Source of the DNA: Limoniibacter endophyticus
Lineage (GTDB): Bacteria; Pseudomonadota; Alphaproteobacteria; Rhizobiales; Rhizobiaceae
Assembly (NCBI RefSeq): GCF_014652835.1
Contig: NZ_BMZO01000003.1
Location: 186,001-250,000, forward strand
Direction: 5' to 3'
Length of the DNA stretch: 64,000 bases
Under the pieces are notes generated by a model. It did not search any database, was not told the DNA's origin, and was given only the letters and a program-made list of their open reading frames with translations. Within the stretch, counting starts at the first letter, position 1. Each line of letters begins with the position of its first letter. Made by a program: the position numbers and the translations under genes. Below are positions 18,656 through 29,249 of the stretch, piece after piece.

Positions 18656-19261
18656 ATGTCGAAGCGTATTGCCGGTCCTGAAATTGAACGTCTCATCCAG
18701 CTTCTGGCCAAGGTGCCCGGGCTCGGGCCGCGTTCGGCCCGGCGGGCAGCCCTGCATCTGATCAAGAAGAAGGATCAGCTGTTCGCTCCCCTCACCGTTG
18801 CGATGCGTGATGCGCTGGATAATGTGAAGGTGTGTTCGCGTTGCGGCAATGTCGATACGGTCGATCCCTGTGTCGTCTGTACCGATCCGCGGCGCGACGA
18901 GGCCACGCTGATTGTCGTCGAGGATGTTTCCGATCTGTGGGCGCTGGAGCGGGCTTCGGCGATGAACGCGCGCTATCATGTTCTGGGTGGCGTCCTGTCG
19001 CCGCTCGATGGCGTCGGGCCGGATCAGCTGAATATCCGCTCGCTGGTCGATCGTGTGGCGGAAGGCGCGGTTGCGGAGGTCATTCTGGCCGTGAATGCCA
19101 CCGTGGAGGGCCAGGCCACCGCGCATTATGTCACCGACCAGCTGTCGGGCTACGAGGTGAGGGTCACTCGTCTTGCCCACGGCGTCCCCGTTGGCGGGGA
19201 ACTCGACTATCTCGACGAGGGAACGCTGACCGCAGCTCTTCGCGCCCGCACGAATTTCTAG
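18656..19261 (+). CDS. recR: Recombination mediator RecR
   Basis: A protein of 201 residues. The helix-hairpin-helix motif is [20 protein letters not shown] near residues 17-36, the zinc finger cysteines are C60, C63, C72 and C75, and the Toprim domain contains [14 protein letters not shown]. It acts with RecF and RecO to load RecA at single-strand gaps. It starts 12 bases after ybaB and is the last gene of the operon. Confidence 0.96.
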   Translation: MSKRIAGPEIERLIQLLAKVPGLGPRSARRAALHLIKKKDQLFAPLTVAMRDALDNVKVCSRCGNVDTVDPCVVCTDPRRDEATLIVVEDVSDLWALERASAMNARYHVLGGVLSPLDGVGPDQLNIRSLVDRVAEGAVAEVILAVNATVEGQATAHYVTDQLSGYEVRVTRLAHGVPVGGELDYLDEGTLTAALRARTNF

Positions 19262-19360
19262 TGTGAACAAGCCGCAATCAGCGGCAGCGGTAGTGAGCCG
19301 GACGATAAAAATCGCGTCAGCGTCTTGTGCGCCACGCATTGCGCGCCAATCATGCAGCGC

Positions 19361-20596
19361 ATGAGCAAGCGTCTTCGAAAACTGATTCTCTCCTGCGTTC
19401 TTCTGGCAGTTGCCGTCTTGCCAGCGCGCGCGGATATTAACGGTGGTTTCCGGCAATGGCTGGCCAATGATCTATGGCCGGAAGCCCGGTCGCGCGGTGT
19501 TTCGGAGCGTACGTTCCGAAGCAGTTTCGAAGGCATGCGTCCCAATCTGGATCTTCCGGATCTCGTCATTCCCGGCAGGAAACAGGACGGGCCGCGTAAG
19601 CAGCATCAGGCGGAATTTCGCTCCCCTGCGGCCTATTTCGCTGAGAATACACTTGGCGGCGTTACGGCCGGTGGACGGGCGAGGGCGCGCAATCTTGGCG
19701 CTACTCTGCAACGTATCGAGCGTCAATATGGTGTGCCGGGCCACATCGCGCTTGCCATCTGGGGCCGCGAATCGGCCTTCGGCACGGCGAAGATCCCGCA
19801 TGACGCAATGCAGGTTCTGGCCACCAAGGCTTTTCTCGCTGCCCGTAAGGAGATGTTTCGCGAGGAAGTTCTGGCCGCGCTCGAAATGATCCAGAAGGGC
19901 CTGGCCACTCGCGCCACGATGAAATCCTCATGGGCAGGCGCGCTCGGTCAGCCGCAATTCATGCCGACCTCCTATCTGCGCTATGCAGTCGATGGGGATG
20001 GCGACGGTCGTGCCGACATCTGGAATTCGGATGCCGATACATTAGCCTCCATCGCCAACTATCTGGCGCAGAAGGGTTGGGTGAGAGGTCGCGACTGGGG
20101 CTTCGAGGTGACCGTGCCTGCTTCCGTGTCATGCGCGCTGGAGGGCCCGGATCAGGGGCGCCGCATTTCCGACTGGGCCGCCTTGGGCATTGCTCGCGTT
20201 GGCGGAAAGGCGTTTCCGCCGCACGAGACGAACGCGGAAGCCTATCTCTTGATGCCTGCCGGTCGATATGGACCGGCCTTCATCGTCACGCCCAATTTCT
20301 ACGTGTTGAAGGCCTATAATGAGAGCGACGCCTATGCGCTTTTCGTCGGCCATGCGGGAGATCGCATCGCTTATGGTGACAGCCGCTTCGCCGGCGGTTG
20401 GCAAAAGACCGATGCCCTTTATCGATCGGAAATCGCTTCCGTGCAAAATGCCCTGGTCAAGCTGGGCTATGACGTTGGCGGCGCCGATGGCCTGCCGGGC
20501 TTCAAGACGCGCCGCTCCATAGGACATTGGCAGGCGAAGAATGATCTTTCGCCCACCTGTTTTCCAGACAGGAGCCTGGTCAGCCGGCTGAAATGA
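19361..20596 (+). CDS. Lytic murein transglycosylase (MltB/SltB family)
   Basis: A protein of 411 residues. An N-terminal signal peptide with likely cleavage ARA/D is at residues 1-24. The transglycosylase domain has the catalytic Glu in GRESAFG (E137) and later [17 protein letters not shown], the MltB signature. A peptidoglycan-binding domain 1 is at the C terminus (about 345-411, [17 protein letters not shown]). No lipobox cysteine is present, so it is probably soluble in the periplasm. It cleaves the glycan backbone to 1,6-anhydro ends. Its end overlaps the convergent gene by 17 bases. Confidence 0.92.
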   Translation: MSKRLRKLILSCVLLAVAVLPARADINGGFRQWLANDLWPEARSRGVSERTFRSSFEGMRPNLDLPDLVIPGRKQDGPRKQHQAEFRSPAAYFAENTLGGVTAGGRARARNLGATLQRIERQYGVPGHIALAIWGRESAFGTAKIPHDAMQVLATKAFLAARKEMFREEVLAALEMIQKGLATRATMKSSWAGALGQPQFMPTSYLRYAVDGDGDGRADIWNSDADTLASIANYLAQKGWVRGRDWGFEVTVPASVSCALEGPDQGRRISDWAALGIARVGGKAFPPHETNAEAYLLMPAGRYGPAFIVTPNFYVLKAYNESDAYALFVGHAGDRIAYGDSRFAGGWQKTDALYRSEIASVQNALVKLGYDVGGADGLPGFKTRRSIGHWQAKNDLSPTCFPDRSLVSRLK

Positions 20597-21596
20597 CTCG
20601 TTCTGCCTGTCCCACATTCGCCTCGCGCATGACCTCGGCGACGATCTCGTAGGAGCGAACACGTTTCTTGTGATCGTGGATCATCGCAGTGATCATCAAC
20701 TCGTCCGGTTTCCAGCGTTCGATGAAGGCGGAGAGGCCTTTGCGCACCGTTTCTTTCGAGCCGACGATAGCGCAGGAAAGCGCATGCTCGAGAACCATCT
20801 TCGCGTGTTCGTCCAGCGTTTCGTAGTAACCCTCGACTGGCGCAGGAAGCTGACCGGGACGGCCGGTCCGAATGTTCACAAACGCCTGCTGCTGCGAGGA
20901 AAACAGGAACTGCGCTTCTTCATCCGTATCGGCGGCCACGATATTGAGGCCGAGCATGGCATGGGGGCGGGTCCCGTTTTCGAAACGTTCGCGATAGATC
21001 TGTAAGGCCCCGGCCATCTCGGCAGGCGCAAAATGCGAGGCAAAAGCATAGGGGCGACCGAGCATTGCCGCCAGCTGCGCACCGAACAGCGACGAACCGA
21101 GGATCCAGACATCGACATCTTCGCCCTCGCCGGGAATGGCACGCAGGCGTGCACCTTCTTCGGAAGCTGAGAAATAGTGCATGAGTTCGACGACATCGTT
21201 CGGAAAATTATTGGCAGAGGCTTCGAGGTCGCGGCGCAGCGCGCGGGCTGTCAGCATGTCGGTTCCCGGTGCGCGTCCAAGCCCCAGGTCGATGCGACCG
21301 GGGTGCAGGGCCGCCAGCGTGCCGAACTGCTCCGCTATGATCAGCGGCGCGTGGTTGGGCAGCATGATGCCACCAGCCCCGACCCGCATCGTCTTCGTCA
21401 CCTGCGCGACATGTGCGATCACCACCGAGGTCGCAGCGCTGGCGATACCTGGCATATTGTGATGCTCCGCCAGCCAGTAGCGGTTGAACCCCCAGCCTTC
21501 CGCATGTTGCGCCAGATCAAGCGTGTTACGCAGCGACTGAGCCACATTGCTGCCGCTGGGAACGGGCGAAAGGTCGAGCACGGAAAGCGGGATCAT
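20580..21596 (-). CDS. LLM-class flavin-dependent oxidoreductase
   Basis: A luciferase-like (alpha/beta-barrel) flavoprotein of 338 residues. The N terminus [15 protein letters not shown] and blocks [19 protein letters not shown] and [15 protein letters not shown] match the MsnO8/YhbW-like group of LLM oxidoreductases that use FMNH2. The substrate cannot be predicted. It ends convergently inside the last codons of the transglycosylase gene. A second, more distant LLM protein is encoded at 23087-24130. Confidence 0.88.
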   Translation of the reverse strand: MIPLSVLDLSPVPSGSNVAQSLRNTLDLAQHAEGWGFNRYWLAEHHNMPGIASAATSVVIAHVAQVTKTMRVGAGGIMLPNHAPLIIAEQFGTLAALHPGRIDLGLGRAPGTDMLTARALRRDLEASANNFPNDVVELMHYFSASEEGARLRAIPGEGEDVDVWILGSSLFGAQLAAMLGRPYAFASHFAPAEMAGALQIYRERFENGTRPHAMLGLNIVAADTDEEAQFLFSSQQQAFVNIRTGRPGQLPAPVEGYYETLDEHAKMVLEHALSCAIVGSKETVRKGLSAFIERWKPDELMITAMIHDHKKRVRSYEIVAEVMREANVGQAERVISAG

Positions 21597-21693
21597 ATGC
21601 GATGTCCTTGGGTCACTGTTTCAAGCGATATAGGAACGCTTCCCCCTCCCATCAAATCAGCAATGCTGAAGCAGGCTTCATGAAAACCATATG

Positions 21694-22902
21694 CTAGAAC
21701 ATGAGTCCTTTGGCGCGATCCGTTTCGATTTCGTTCGGTTCGTCGATCTGTCCCTCTTCTTTCGCGGTCTCCGGCGGGTCGGGTGGTGCCTGCGCAGAGA
21801 GGAAGTGGCCGAAAGGCTGCAGAGCCTCGAAGTGATCGCACATGACCTTTGTGATGACGAGAAGCGGGACGGCAATCAACGCACCTACAATACCCCAGAG
21901 CCAGGACCAGAAGGCGAGTGCTATGAAGATCGCAACCGCATTCAATTCCAACCTGCGACCAGCCAGAAGTGGTGTGATGAACTGCCCCTCCAGCATGTTG
22001 CAGCAGATCATGAAGGCCGGCACCAGCAGAGCCTGGCTCGTCGTGTCGAAGGTGACCAGGGCCACACCTGTCACAACGATCGTGGTCAGGGTGGCGCCGA
22101 TGTAAGGCAGGAAGTTCATCAATGCGGCGATGGCGCCCCAAAGCAATGCATTCGGGATGCCAATCACCCACAGTCCCAGTGCAATGACGAAACCAAGGCC
22201 GACATTTATGACCGTGATCGTCAGCAGATAGAGCGAGATTTCGCGCTCCACATCGTAGACAATGCGCAGGGCACGCTTCTTGGCGCTCATATGCGCGAAG
22301 GACTTGACGAGCTTCTCGTAAAACAGCGTGCCTGAGGAAAGCAGGAATATTGAGAGGACGAAGGTGATCGCGATCAGCGCCACCATGGAGAACAGATCGC
22401 CGGCCGCACGGGTCATGAAGCCAGGCTGGCGCACTTGGACGGTGGGGGCTGTATCGTCCGGGGATCCGGCCGCCGAAATACGCTCCAGCTCTTCGGCGAT
22501 GCGCAAAAGCGGCGTGAAGGGCGTGCGCATCTCCTCGAGACGGACAGCAAGCTTGCGCCCCATTTCCGGCCCGTCCTGAATGAGCGAAATGATCGGCCCG
22601 CTAAGCGCCCAGGCGGCCATGCTGACCAGAACGAGCGAGAATAGGACGATCACCAGTGCTGAGACCGCGGCGGGTATGCCATGGCGGCCGAGAAAGCGGA
22701 CGATCGGCGTCAGGGTCAGCGCCAGAAGAAAAGCCAGCGTCACGGGCATGAAGAAGTCGCGGGCAAAATAGAGGGCTGCGCAAAGCGCGATCATGAAAAG
22801 GCCGAGGATCATCATGAAGATGGCGCGGCCCCGGTCGAAGGCGATCGGCCATGATGCCTCCATCTCTTCCTGCTTGTGCGGCGGCCCGGCGCTCTCGCCC
22901 AT
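21694..22902 (-). CDS. AI-2E family transporter
   Basis: A polytopic membrane protein of 402 residues in the AI-2E/TqsA/PerM family. There are paired helices near residues 30-85, a large soluble insert (about 110-185) and a C-terminal bundle with the family block NFLPYIGATLTTI. A hydrophilic acidic tail ends the protein. Members export diverse solutes; a role in autoinducer-2 transport is not shown here. The start at 22902 has AGGAG upstream. It lies between two LLM oxidoreductase genes on the same strand. Confidence 0.88.
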   Translation of the reverse strand: MGESAGPPHKQEEMEASWPIAFDRGRAIFMMILGLFMIALCAALYFARDFFMPVTLAFLLALTLTPIVRFLGRHGIPAAVSALVIVLFSLVLVSMAAWALSGPIISLIQDGPEMGRKLAVRLEEMRTPFTPLLRIAEELERISAAGSPDDTAPTVQVRQPGFMTRAAGDLFSMVALIAITFVLSIFLLSSGTLFYEKLVKSFAHMSAKKRALRIVYDVEREISLYLLTITVINVGLGFVIALGLWVIGIPNALLWGAIAALMNFLPYIGATLTTIVVTGVALVTFDTTSQALLVPAFMICCNMLEGQFITPLLAGRRLELNAVAIFIALAFWSWLWGIVGALIAVPLLVITKVMCDHFEALQPFGHFLSAQAPPDPPETAKEEGQIDEPNEIETDRAKGLMF

Positions 22903-23086
22903 GCATTCTCTCCTGATTTCTGGAATCATCTGGCGAGGCGTTAACGCGCCACAGGGCACGATGATCCATGCGGCAGGTCACAGATACAGACGGAATGAAA
23001 CGGGAAGAGACATGCCCCCCGGACTGAGGGCATGCTCTTCTGGAACTGATCGGGCGCGGCCAGGAAATTCCGGTCCCGCGAAAGCC

Positions 23087-24130
23087 TCAAGCCGTTGCTG
23101 CTACGGCGCCGATTTCCTTGCGTACCATTGGCGCGACCCGGGTACCGTAGAGTTCTATCGCCTTCATCATCTTGGTGTGCGGCACGTTGCCGATAGCCAT
23201 CTGAATCACGAAGCGGTCATTCTTGAAGATCTTGTGATGCGCGATGATCTTCTCGGCCAACTCTTCGGGGCTGCCGATGAAGATCGCGCCTTCGGGGCCC
23301 GTCGACGCATCATACTGCGCCCTGGTGGAAGGCCCCCAGCCACGCTCCTGGCCAATGCGGTCCATAACCTGCTTCTGCGGCAGGTAGAAATCCTCCCGCG
23401 CGCCCTGCGAGGTTTCGGCCACGAAGCCATGCACGTTGATGCTGGTCTTGAGCTTTGTTTCATCCTGCCCGGTGCGGCGAGCCGCTTGGCGATAGAGATC
23501 AAGCAACGGTGCGAATCTGCGCGGCTGCCCGCCGATGATGGCAAGCGCCAGCGGAAGTCCGAGCGCACCGGCACGTGCGGCCGAGGCGGGCGTTCCGCCC
23601 ACGGCGATCCACAGTGGCAGGTTCTTCTGCAAAGGTCGCGGATAGACGCCGCGATTATTGATCGCGCCGCGTGTCTGACCTTGCCAGGTCACCTTCTCGC
23701 TCTCGTTAATCTGCATCAGCAGTTCGAGCTTTTCCGCGAAAAGCAGATCGTAATCCTCGAGATTGTAGCCAAACAGCGGATAGGATTCGATAAATGAGCC
23801 TCGTCCGGCAATGATCTCGGCCCGCCCCGAAGACAGGAGATCGAGCGTCGAAAATTGTTGAAAAACGCGTACCGGATCGTCCGAGGACAGAACGGTGACG
23901 GCACTCGACAGCTTGATCTTCTTCGTGCGGGTCGCCGCACCGGCGAGCGCGACTGCGGGAGCAGAAATTGCATAGTCGGGACGATGATGCTCACCCAGGC
24001 CGAAAACATCGAGTCCGACTTGATCAGCCAGTTCGATTTCTTCCATCAGATTGAGCATGCGTTGATGTGGATCGACGCCCTCGGCCCCCGGAAGCGCGAC
24101 GTCGCCGAATGTGTAAAGCCCGAATTCCAT
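23087..24130 (-). CDS. LLM-class flavin-dependent oxidoreductase (second)
   Basis: A luciferase-like monooxygenase-family protein of 347 residues that starts MEFGLYTFGDV. It has the family blocks FGLGEHHRPDYAISAPAV and RAEIIAGRGSFIESYPLFGY and the C-terminal SPEELAEKIIAHH. This corresponds to the bacterial luciferase-like group that uses reduced flavin. It is clearly different from the protein at 20580-21596. The function is unknown. Confidence 0.88.
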   Translation of the reverse strand: MEFGLYTFGDVALPGAEGVDPHQRMLNLMEEIELADQVGLDVFGLGEHHRPDYAISAPAVALAGAATRTKKIKLSSAVTVLSSDDPVRVFQQFSTLDLLSSGRAEIIAGRGSFIESYPLFGYNLEDYDLLFAEKLELLMQINESEKVTWQGQTRGAINNRGVYPRPLQKNLPLWIAVGGTPASAARAGALGLPLALAIIGGQPRRFAPLLDLYRQAARRTGQDETKLKTSINVHGFVAETSQGAREDFYLPQKQVMDRIGQERGWGPSTRAQYDASTGPEGAIFIGSPEELAEKIIAHHKIFKNDRFVIQMAIGNVPHTKMMKAIELYGTRVAPMVRKEIGAVAATA

Positions 24131-24292
24131 TTCTTTGGTCCTCTTGATGCACCTCGGTCAAATGCCGTCGATGCCTTGTTCAGAAGCCGAACAGTTGCGC
24201 ATCATCTAGGCCTTGCTCGCTTCTGCCACCAGTAGCGCTTCGGTGAACAGTGCAGTCACACCTTGCCGTCTTGGCGCACCGCCTCCCGCTCG

Positions 24293-25519
24293 TCAATCTT
24301 CGCCATCGACCAGCCGCAATCTCAGGTTTCCGGTGCGTGATTTTGCGGCTGGTTCAGGCGCCGGTTCTGCTTTGCGAGGTGCGGGCGCCGTCTCGCTCTC
24401 CCTCGTCGCCTCCCTTTTTTCGCCAAGCTCCAGTGCTTCGATTTTTTCGCCCCGTTTGATCACTTTCGATGTCGAAACCAGAATGGAATCGATGTCGCGC
24501 GCCGTCATGTCGAAATGGCCGCGCAACTTCGCGACACGTTCGTCCAGCCTGCGCATATCCTCTGTCAGATGTGCGACCTCGGCCTGGATCAGATGGGCCT
24601 GCTCACGCATCCGGGCATCTTTCAGGATTGCCTGGATCACCTGGACGGAAAGGAGCAGCAGTGATGGTGAGACGATCACCACACGCGCCCGGTGCGCCCG
24701 TTGCACGATGGACTCGAATTGCTCGTGAATGTCCGCAAAGATTGATTCCGAGGGCACGAAGAGAAACGCCGTATCCTGTGTCTCTCCAGCTATCAGATAT
24801 TTCTCCGCAATGGCGCGTATATGGACATCCATGTCGCGGCGGAAATTTTGCGCTGCGATCTTGGCGATCTCCGGCGTCTCCGCCTTGCGCATGGCATTCC
24901 ACGACTCCAGCGGGAATTTCGCATCGATCACCAGGCTGGGCGCGCCGTTCGGCATCCGCACGGTACAATCGGGCCGTGCGCCATTGCTCAAGCCCGCCTG
25001 AAACTCATAGGCTCCCGGTGGCAGGGCGTCTGCAATGATCGTTTCCATCCGCGCTTGCCCGAAAGCGCCGCGCGTCTGCTTGTTGGAGAGGATGGATTGC
25101 AGTTCCACCACCTGGCCTGCCAGACTCTGTATATTGCTCTGTGCCGTATCGATTACCGCGAGGCGCGCCTGCAGACGCGAAAGGTTCTCATGCGTGGCCC
25201 GTTGCTGATCTGTCATCGACTGGCCGATGCGCCCGGCCATCGAATCCAGCCGTTGCGTCAGGCTTCGGTTAAGCTCCGCCTGTCGGGAGCCGAAAATCTC
25301 TGCCATCGTTCCGAGACGCCCCTGCATTTCCGCCTGACTCCGTAAAATGGCCTCGACACGCGGATCGTCTTCCACATTCTCCCTGTCCTCTCCGCGCCAA
25401 AGCCGCACTGCCGCAGAAAGGCAAAGGAGAATGATGGCGAGTAAGGCAAAAGCCAGGGCCATCCCCAGCGTCACGGGGCCAAAAAGCTGTGCTTCAAGCG
25501 TCGACGAAATGTTTTCCAT
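24293..25519 (-). CDS. rmuC: DNA recombination protein RmuC
   Basis: A protein of 408 residues. An N-terminal membrane anchor (about residues 18-40) is followed by a long coiled-coil region (to about 150). The RmuC domain contains IDAKFPLESW near 200 and FLFVPSESIFADIHEQF near 255, matching the nuclease-like RmuC family. It limits inversions at short repeats in E. coli. The start at ATG 25519 is chosen; GTG 25546 is an alternative. The C-terminal 60 residues are charged and poorly conserved. Confidence 0.92.
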   Translation of the reverse strand: MENISSTLEAQLFGPVTLGMALAFALLAIILLCLSAAVRLWRGEDRENVEDDPRVEAILRSQAEMQGRLGTMAEIFGSRQAELNRSLTQRLDSMAGRIGQSMTDQQRATHENLSRLQARLAVIDTAQSNIQSLAGQVVELQSILSNKQTRGAFGQARMETIIADALPPGAYEFQAGLSNGARPDCTVRMPNGAPSLVIDAKFPLESWNAMRKAETPEIAKIAAQNFRRDMDVHIRAIAEKYLIAGETQDTAFLFVPSESIFADIHEQFESIVQRAHRARVVIVSPSLLLLSVQVIQAILKDARMREQAHLIQAEVAHLTEDMRRLDERVAKLRGHFDMTARDIDSILVSTSKVIKRGEKIEALELGEKREATRESETAPAPRKAEPAPEPAAKSRTGNLRLRLVDGED

Positions 25520-25724
25520 GACTGAACCATACGCGATTCCGAACACAAAACCAGATCAAATCATGAACATGTGGAATTTGCATAGATTGACCTTATGCGC
25601 CATTCGCCTTAATCGAAGGCCAAGAAGAGCGCGTACTTCCTCTGCGCGCTGAAGGAAACGAAAATAGGTAGAGCGCGCCAATATCGCGAGATTGCGATCG
25701 GGCCGGCGCTCCGGGTGACTGTTC

Positions 25725-26246
25725 ATGGCTATCAAACCGCTCATCATCTTGCCGGACCCAGTGCTGCGTCTGGTTTCGAAGCCACTGGAGCGGGTCGATG
25801 AAGACGTGCGCAAGCTGGCCGACGACATGTTGGAAACCATGTATGACGCGCCTGGCATCGGTCTTGCCGCGATCCAGGTCGGCCTGCCGCTACGCATGCT
25901 GGTGATCGATCTTTCGAAGGAAGGGGAGGAGAAAGAGCCTTTCGTCATTATAAATCCGAAGATCCTGGAGAGTTCCAGCGAGCGTTCGGTCTATGAAGAG
26001 GGCTGTCTTTCTATCCCGGATTATTATGCCGAGGTCGAGCGTCCTGCCGAGGTCACGGTTTCCTATCTTGACCGGGACGGCAAGGAGCAGGAAATACAGG
26101 CTGACGGCCTGATGGCCACTTGTTTGCAACATGAGATCGACCATCTGGACGGGGTTCTTTTCATCGATCACATTTCGCGGCTCAAGCGTGAAATGGTGGT
26201 CCGCAAATTCAAGAAGCTGGCGAAAGACCAGCCGCTGGTGGGCTGA
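25725..26246 (+). CDS. def: Peptide deformylase
   Basis: A metalloenzyme of 173 residues with all three motifs: [10 protein letters not shown] near 45, EEGCLS near 89 (metal-binding Cys) and [10 protein letters not shown] near 131 (catalytic Glu and two metal His). It removes the N-formyl group from nascent proteins. It is the first gene of def-fmt-GNAT, and fmt starts 4 bases after its stop. Confidence 0.97.
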   Translation: MAIKPLIILPDPVLRLVSKPLERVDEDVRKLADDMLETMYDAPGIGLAAIQVGLPLRMLVIDLSKEGEEKEPFVIINPKILESSSERSVYEEGCLSIPDYYAEVERPAEVTVSYLDRDGKEQEIQADGLMATCLQHEIDHLDGVLFIDHISRLKREMVVRKFKKLAKDQPLVG

Positions 26247-26250
26247 TTTC

Positions 26251-27165
26251 ATGGGCTTGCGCCTCATCTTCATGGGAACGCCGGATTTTTCGGTGCCGAT
26301 GCTGCGCGCCCTGCATGCGGCGGGCCATGAAATCGTCTGTGTTTATTCGCAGCCTCCGCGGCCTGGGGGACGCCGTGGTCTGGAGCTGACGCCATCGCCG
26401 GTGCAGAAGACTGCCGAAGAGCTTGAGCTTCCAGTGCGTACGCCTGTTTCGCTGAAATCGGTCGAAGAGCAGCAGGCATTTGCTGCACTGAAAGCCGATG
26501 TCGCAGTTGTCGTCGCCTATGGCCTGCTTCTGCCCCAGGCCATTCTCGAAGGCACGCGGCTCGGTTGCTACAATGCTCATGCATCGCTGCTGCCTCGCTG
26601 GCGTGGTGCCGCTCCCATTCACCGTGCCATCATGGCGGGGGACGAGAGCACGGGCATGATGGTCATGAAAATGGACGAGGGGCTTGATACCGGGCCCACC
26701 GCGCTGACCAAAGAGGTTGCGATCGATAGCGACATGACTACCGGAGAATTGCACGATCTTTTGAGCCAGGCCGGGGCTGTTCTCATGGTCGAGGCCATGG
26801 AAAAGCTCCAAAACGGCTCGCTCCCGCTGACCGCGCAGCCGGAAGAGGGAGTGACCTACGCCAGAAAGATCGACAAGGCCGAGGCGCGTATCGATTGGGC
26901 AAGGCCGGCGCGCGACGTGCACAATATGATCCGCGGACTTTCGCCGTTTCCCGGCGCTTGGTGCGAATTTAACGGGCCCAAGGGCAAGGAGCGTCTCAAG
27001 GTGCTGAAAAGCCGCCTTGCCGATGATGATGCGCAGGGGCCGGTCGTGTCTTGCGCGGAGGGGAGCGTCGAGCTTGTTCAAGTGCAACGTGCCGGTTCTC
27101 GCCCTGTCTCGGGCGCGGATTTCCTCAGGGGGCTTGGCTCTAGCCTGGAGCTGGATATTACATGA
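26251..27165 (+). CDS. fmt: Methionyl-tRNA formyltransferase
   Basis: A protein of 304 residues that starts [18 protein letters not shown]. The formyltransferase signature [18 protein letters not shown] carries the catalytic His and pairs with an upstream Asn; a C-terminal OB-like domain follows from about residue 205. It formylates initiator Met-tRNA with 10-formyl-THF. The frame stays open upstream to 26131, but that part lies inside def and is not coding. The stop overlaps the next start (ATGA). Confidence 0.97.
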   Translation: MGLRLIFMGTPDFSVPMLRALHAAGHEIVCVYSQPPRPGGRRGLELTPSPVQKTAEELELPVRTPVSLKSVEEQQAFAALKADVAVVVAYGLLLPQAILEGTRLGCYNAHASLLPRWRGAAPIHRAIMAGDESTGMMVMKMDEGLDTGPTALTKEVAIDSDMTTGELHDLLSQAGAVLMVEAMEKLQNGSLPLTAQPEEGVTYARKIDKAEARIDWARPARDVHNMIRGLSPFPGAWCEFNGPKGKERLKVLKSRLADDDAQGPVVSCAEGSVELVQVQRAGSRPVSGADFLRGLGSSLELDIT

Positions 27166-27674
27166 TCGCGGAGTTCAATATTCGTGAGGCCGTTGCTTCC
27201 GATCGTGGTGCGATCAAGGCCCTGGTCGAGCGGGCCTTCGGCATCGCGGCTGAGGCCAGTCTGGTGGAGATGCTGGCGGCGGAAGGCTCCATCGTGCTTG
27301 AGCTTGTGGCGGAAAAGCAAGGCAAGCTGCTTGGCCATGTTGCCTTCTCGCGCCTTGTCGTCGAAACCGGCCAGGCGCAGGCGCAGGCTCCGGCGGTGGC
27401 GCTGGCACCTGTCTCTGTCGAGCCTGATGCGCAGGCTTGTGGCATTGGTACAGCCCTCATCACCCGGGCGCATGCACTGCTTGAAGAGCGCAATGAGACC
27501 TTGAGCATCGTTCTGGGCGATCCGGATTACTACGGGCGTTTCGGCTATGCGCATGACCGCGCCGCCGGTTTCGATAGTGATTATCAATGCGCGCAATTGC
27601 AGGCACGCGTCTTTTCCGACAGCGCGCCGGAGGTGGGTCGGCTCGTCTATCCGCGCGCCTTTGACCGGCTTTAG
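27162..27674 (+). CDS. GNAT-family N-acetyltransferase
   Basis: An acetyltransferase of 170 residues. The acetyl-CoA-binding region is [23 protein letters not shown] (variant of Q/R-x-x-G-x-G/A) near residue 90, followed by [13 protein letters not shown], the pattern of the YhbS-like group. The substrate is unknown. It overlaps fmt by 4 bases, so it is translated with it. Confidence 0.88.
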   Translation: MIAEFNIREAVASDRGAIKALVERAFGIAAEASLVEMLAAEGSIVLELVAEKQGKLLGHVAFSRLVVETGQAQAQAPAVALAPVSVEPDAQACGIGTALITRAHALLEERNETLSIVLGDPDYYGRFGYAHDRAAGFDSDYQCAQLQARVFSDSAPEVGRLVYPRAFDRL

Positions 27675-27755
27675 AGTAATTTCCAGCGAAATGGGAATCG
27701 GTTCCGCGTCGGAATCACGTAGAAATGTTTAGAGCGCTTCACAGCGCCGCGCAGC
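27671..27755. repeat. Dispersed intergenic repeat, copy 1
   Basis: The sequence GAGTAATTTCCAGCG, then GG, CGGTT and GTCGGAAT in fixed order, matches the segment at 36642-36700 with the same spacing of its conserved blocks. Both lie between genes, at 3' ends. This looks like a member of a family of short dispersed repeats known to be common in Rhizobiales genomes. It begins at the stop of the acetyltransferase gene and may act at its RNA 3' end. Confidence 0.55.
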
Positions 27756-27801
27756 ATTCGGATATGCGAAGATCGCCGCGAAAAGGGAAAGGCTCTTAAC
27801 C

Positions 27802-28551
27802 ATGCCGCGCTATCGCCTGCTGATCGAATATGACGGCACGTCCTATCATGGCTGGCAGCGTCAGCGTGTGGAGCAGCCCTCTGTTCAACAGGCGATAGAG
27901 CAGGCGGCGCTGGCATTTTCTGGCGAAACGGTGAGGGTGGCAAGTGCCGGGCGCACCGATGCGGGGGTGCATGCAAGGGGGCAGACCGGCCATGTCGACT
28001 TTGCTAGGAACTGGAAGCCGGACACGGTGCGCGATGCGTTGAACGCGCATCTCGGACAGGCGGGGCACACGATTGCCATCGTGGAAGTGTGTCCTGTCGC
28101 GGATGATTTCGATGCCCGCTTCTCGGCGATCCGCCGCCACTATATCTACCGTATCGTCAACCGCCGGGCTCCCTTGGCACTGGAGCGCCATCAGGCCTGG
28201 CATGTTGCACGACCTCTTGATGCGGATGCGATGCACGACGCTGCGCAAGCGCTTGTCGGGCGGCATGATTTCACCACCTTTCGCTCCATCCAGTGTCAGG
28301 CAAAAAGTCCTGTTCGCACATTGGAGCGGCTGGATGTCATCCGGCACGGCGAGCTGGTGGAAATTCACGCCTCGGCCCGTTCCTTCCTGCATAACCAGAT
28401 ACGTTCCTTTGCCGGAACTTTGAAGCGTGTAGGCGAGGGGGCCTGGAACTGTGCCGATGTCAAAGCGGCTTTGGAGGCGAAAGATCGCAGGCATTGCGGT
28501 CCGGTCGCGCCGCCGCACGGACTGTATTTCATGCAGGTGGACTACGATTAG
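27802..28551 (+). CDS. truA: tRNA pseudouridine(38-40) synthase
   Basis: A protein of 249 residues with the catalytic motif [13 protein letters not shown] (nucleophile Asp near residue 53) and the N-terminal [12 protein letters not shown]. It modifies U38-40 in the tRNA anticodon arm. It lies after the def-fmt-GNAT group, separated by a repeat. It is convergent with the next gene, with one base between stops. Confidence 0.96.
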   Translation: MPRYRLLIEYDGTSYHGWQRQRVEQPSVQQAIEQAALAFSGETVRVASAGRTDAGVHARGQTGHVDFARNWKPDTVRDALNAHLGQAGHTIAIVEVCPVADDFDARFSAIRRHYIYRIVNRRAPLALERHQAWHVARPLDADAMHDAAQALVGRHDFTTFRSIQCQAKSPVRTLERLDVIRHGELVEIHASARSFLHNQIRSFAGTLKRVGEGAWNCADVKAALEAKDRRHCGPVAPPHGLYFMQVDYD

Positions 28552-28552
28552 C

Positions 28553-29158
28553 TCAGAAATCGCTGCCCGCGAAGGACAGCCCAAGCAGGCTCTGCATGAA
28601 GGCAACTGTCATAACCGAACTCACTAGCATCATAGCATAGATTGCGATCGAAAAGCCGACGGGCTTGTCGATCGTCATGTGTACGATCCGCCAGCTGAAG
28701 AAAATGATGGCGATGCCCAGGGGCAGCATCAATGCCTCGATGATCGATGCGCTCTCCGGAAAGAAGAAGCGAATCGAGATGATCGGCAGAACAAGCCAGT
28801 TGAAGAGCACCAGCGACCAGTTGCTGGCGACAACGAGGCTGACAAACCGTTTTCTGATATCCAGAAACTTCGCCAGCACGAAAAGCAGCATCAACGGGAT
28901 GATCCAGGTCGCCAGATCGATCAGCGCAAGGCAGAGAACAAGCCAGACCGGACTCATCTCGTCGTCCGGAAAAGTCGTACGACCGTAAACCGCGGTCAGC
29001 CACTGGATGAACATCGACGGCAAGCACACGAGAATGGCGCGGAAGGAAGACCAGAAACCATCGGGCGAAAAGTCGAAATGCGTCAAACCCCTCTTGTCGC
29101 CCTTCAGCAGAAGAACGACTCCGTTCAGATAGCGGTGCAGTTCATCGCCTGGCATCAT
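28553..29158 (-). CDS. Conserved integral membrane protein of unknown function
   Basis: A protein of about 201 residues with five or six hydrophobic segments (for example AILVCLPSMFIQWLTAVYG, LVLCLALIDLATWIIPLMLL and a last one near the C terminus). I do not recognise a named domain with certainty; it resembles small polytopic proteins conserved next to truA and dapE in Rhizobiales. The start is ATG 29158 or 29155; upstream ATGs at 29209 add a hydrophilic leader. No strong ribosome binding site is visible. Confidence 0.7.
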   Translation of the reverse strand: MMPGDELHRYLNGVVLLLKGDKRGLTHFDFSPDGFWSSFRAILVCLPSMFIQWLTAVYGRTTFPDDEMSPVWLVLCLALIDLATWIIPLMLLFVLAKFLDIRKRFVSLVVASNWSLVLFNWLVLPIISIRFFFPESASIIEALMLPLGIAIIFFSWRIVHMTIDKPVGFSIAIYAMMLVSSVMTVAFMQSLLGLSFAGSDF

Positions 29159-29249
29159 GATGCGTTCGGTCCGTGGCCGTCCTGTGTGCGAGCCAGCTTG
29201 ACAGGACAAAGGCTGCTAATGCGTGAAGGCAGATGAAAATGGTCCTTCC

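Noticed and set aside
17909-19456. Open frame of 515 codons on the minus strand across dnaX, ybaB and recR
   Set aside because: It spans three well-supported genes on the plus strand and shows no protein motif. It is a shadow of their codon use.
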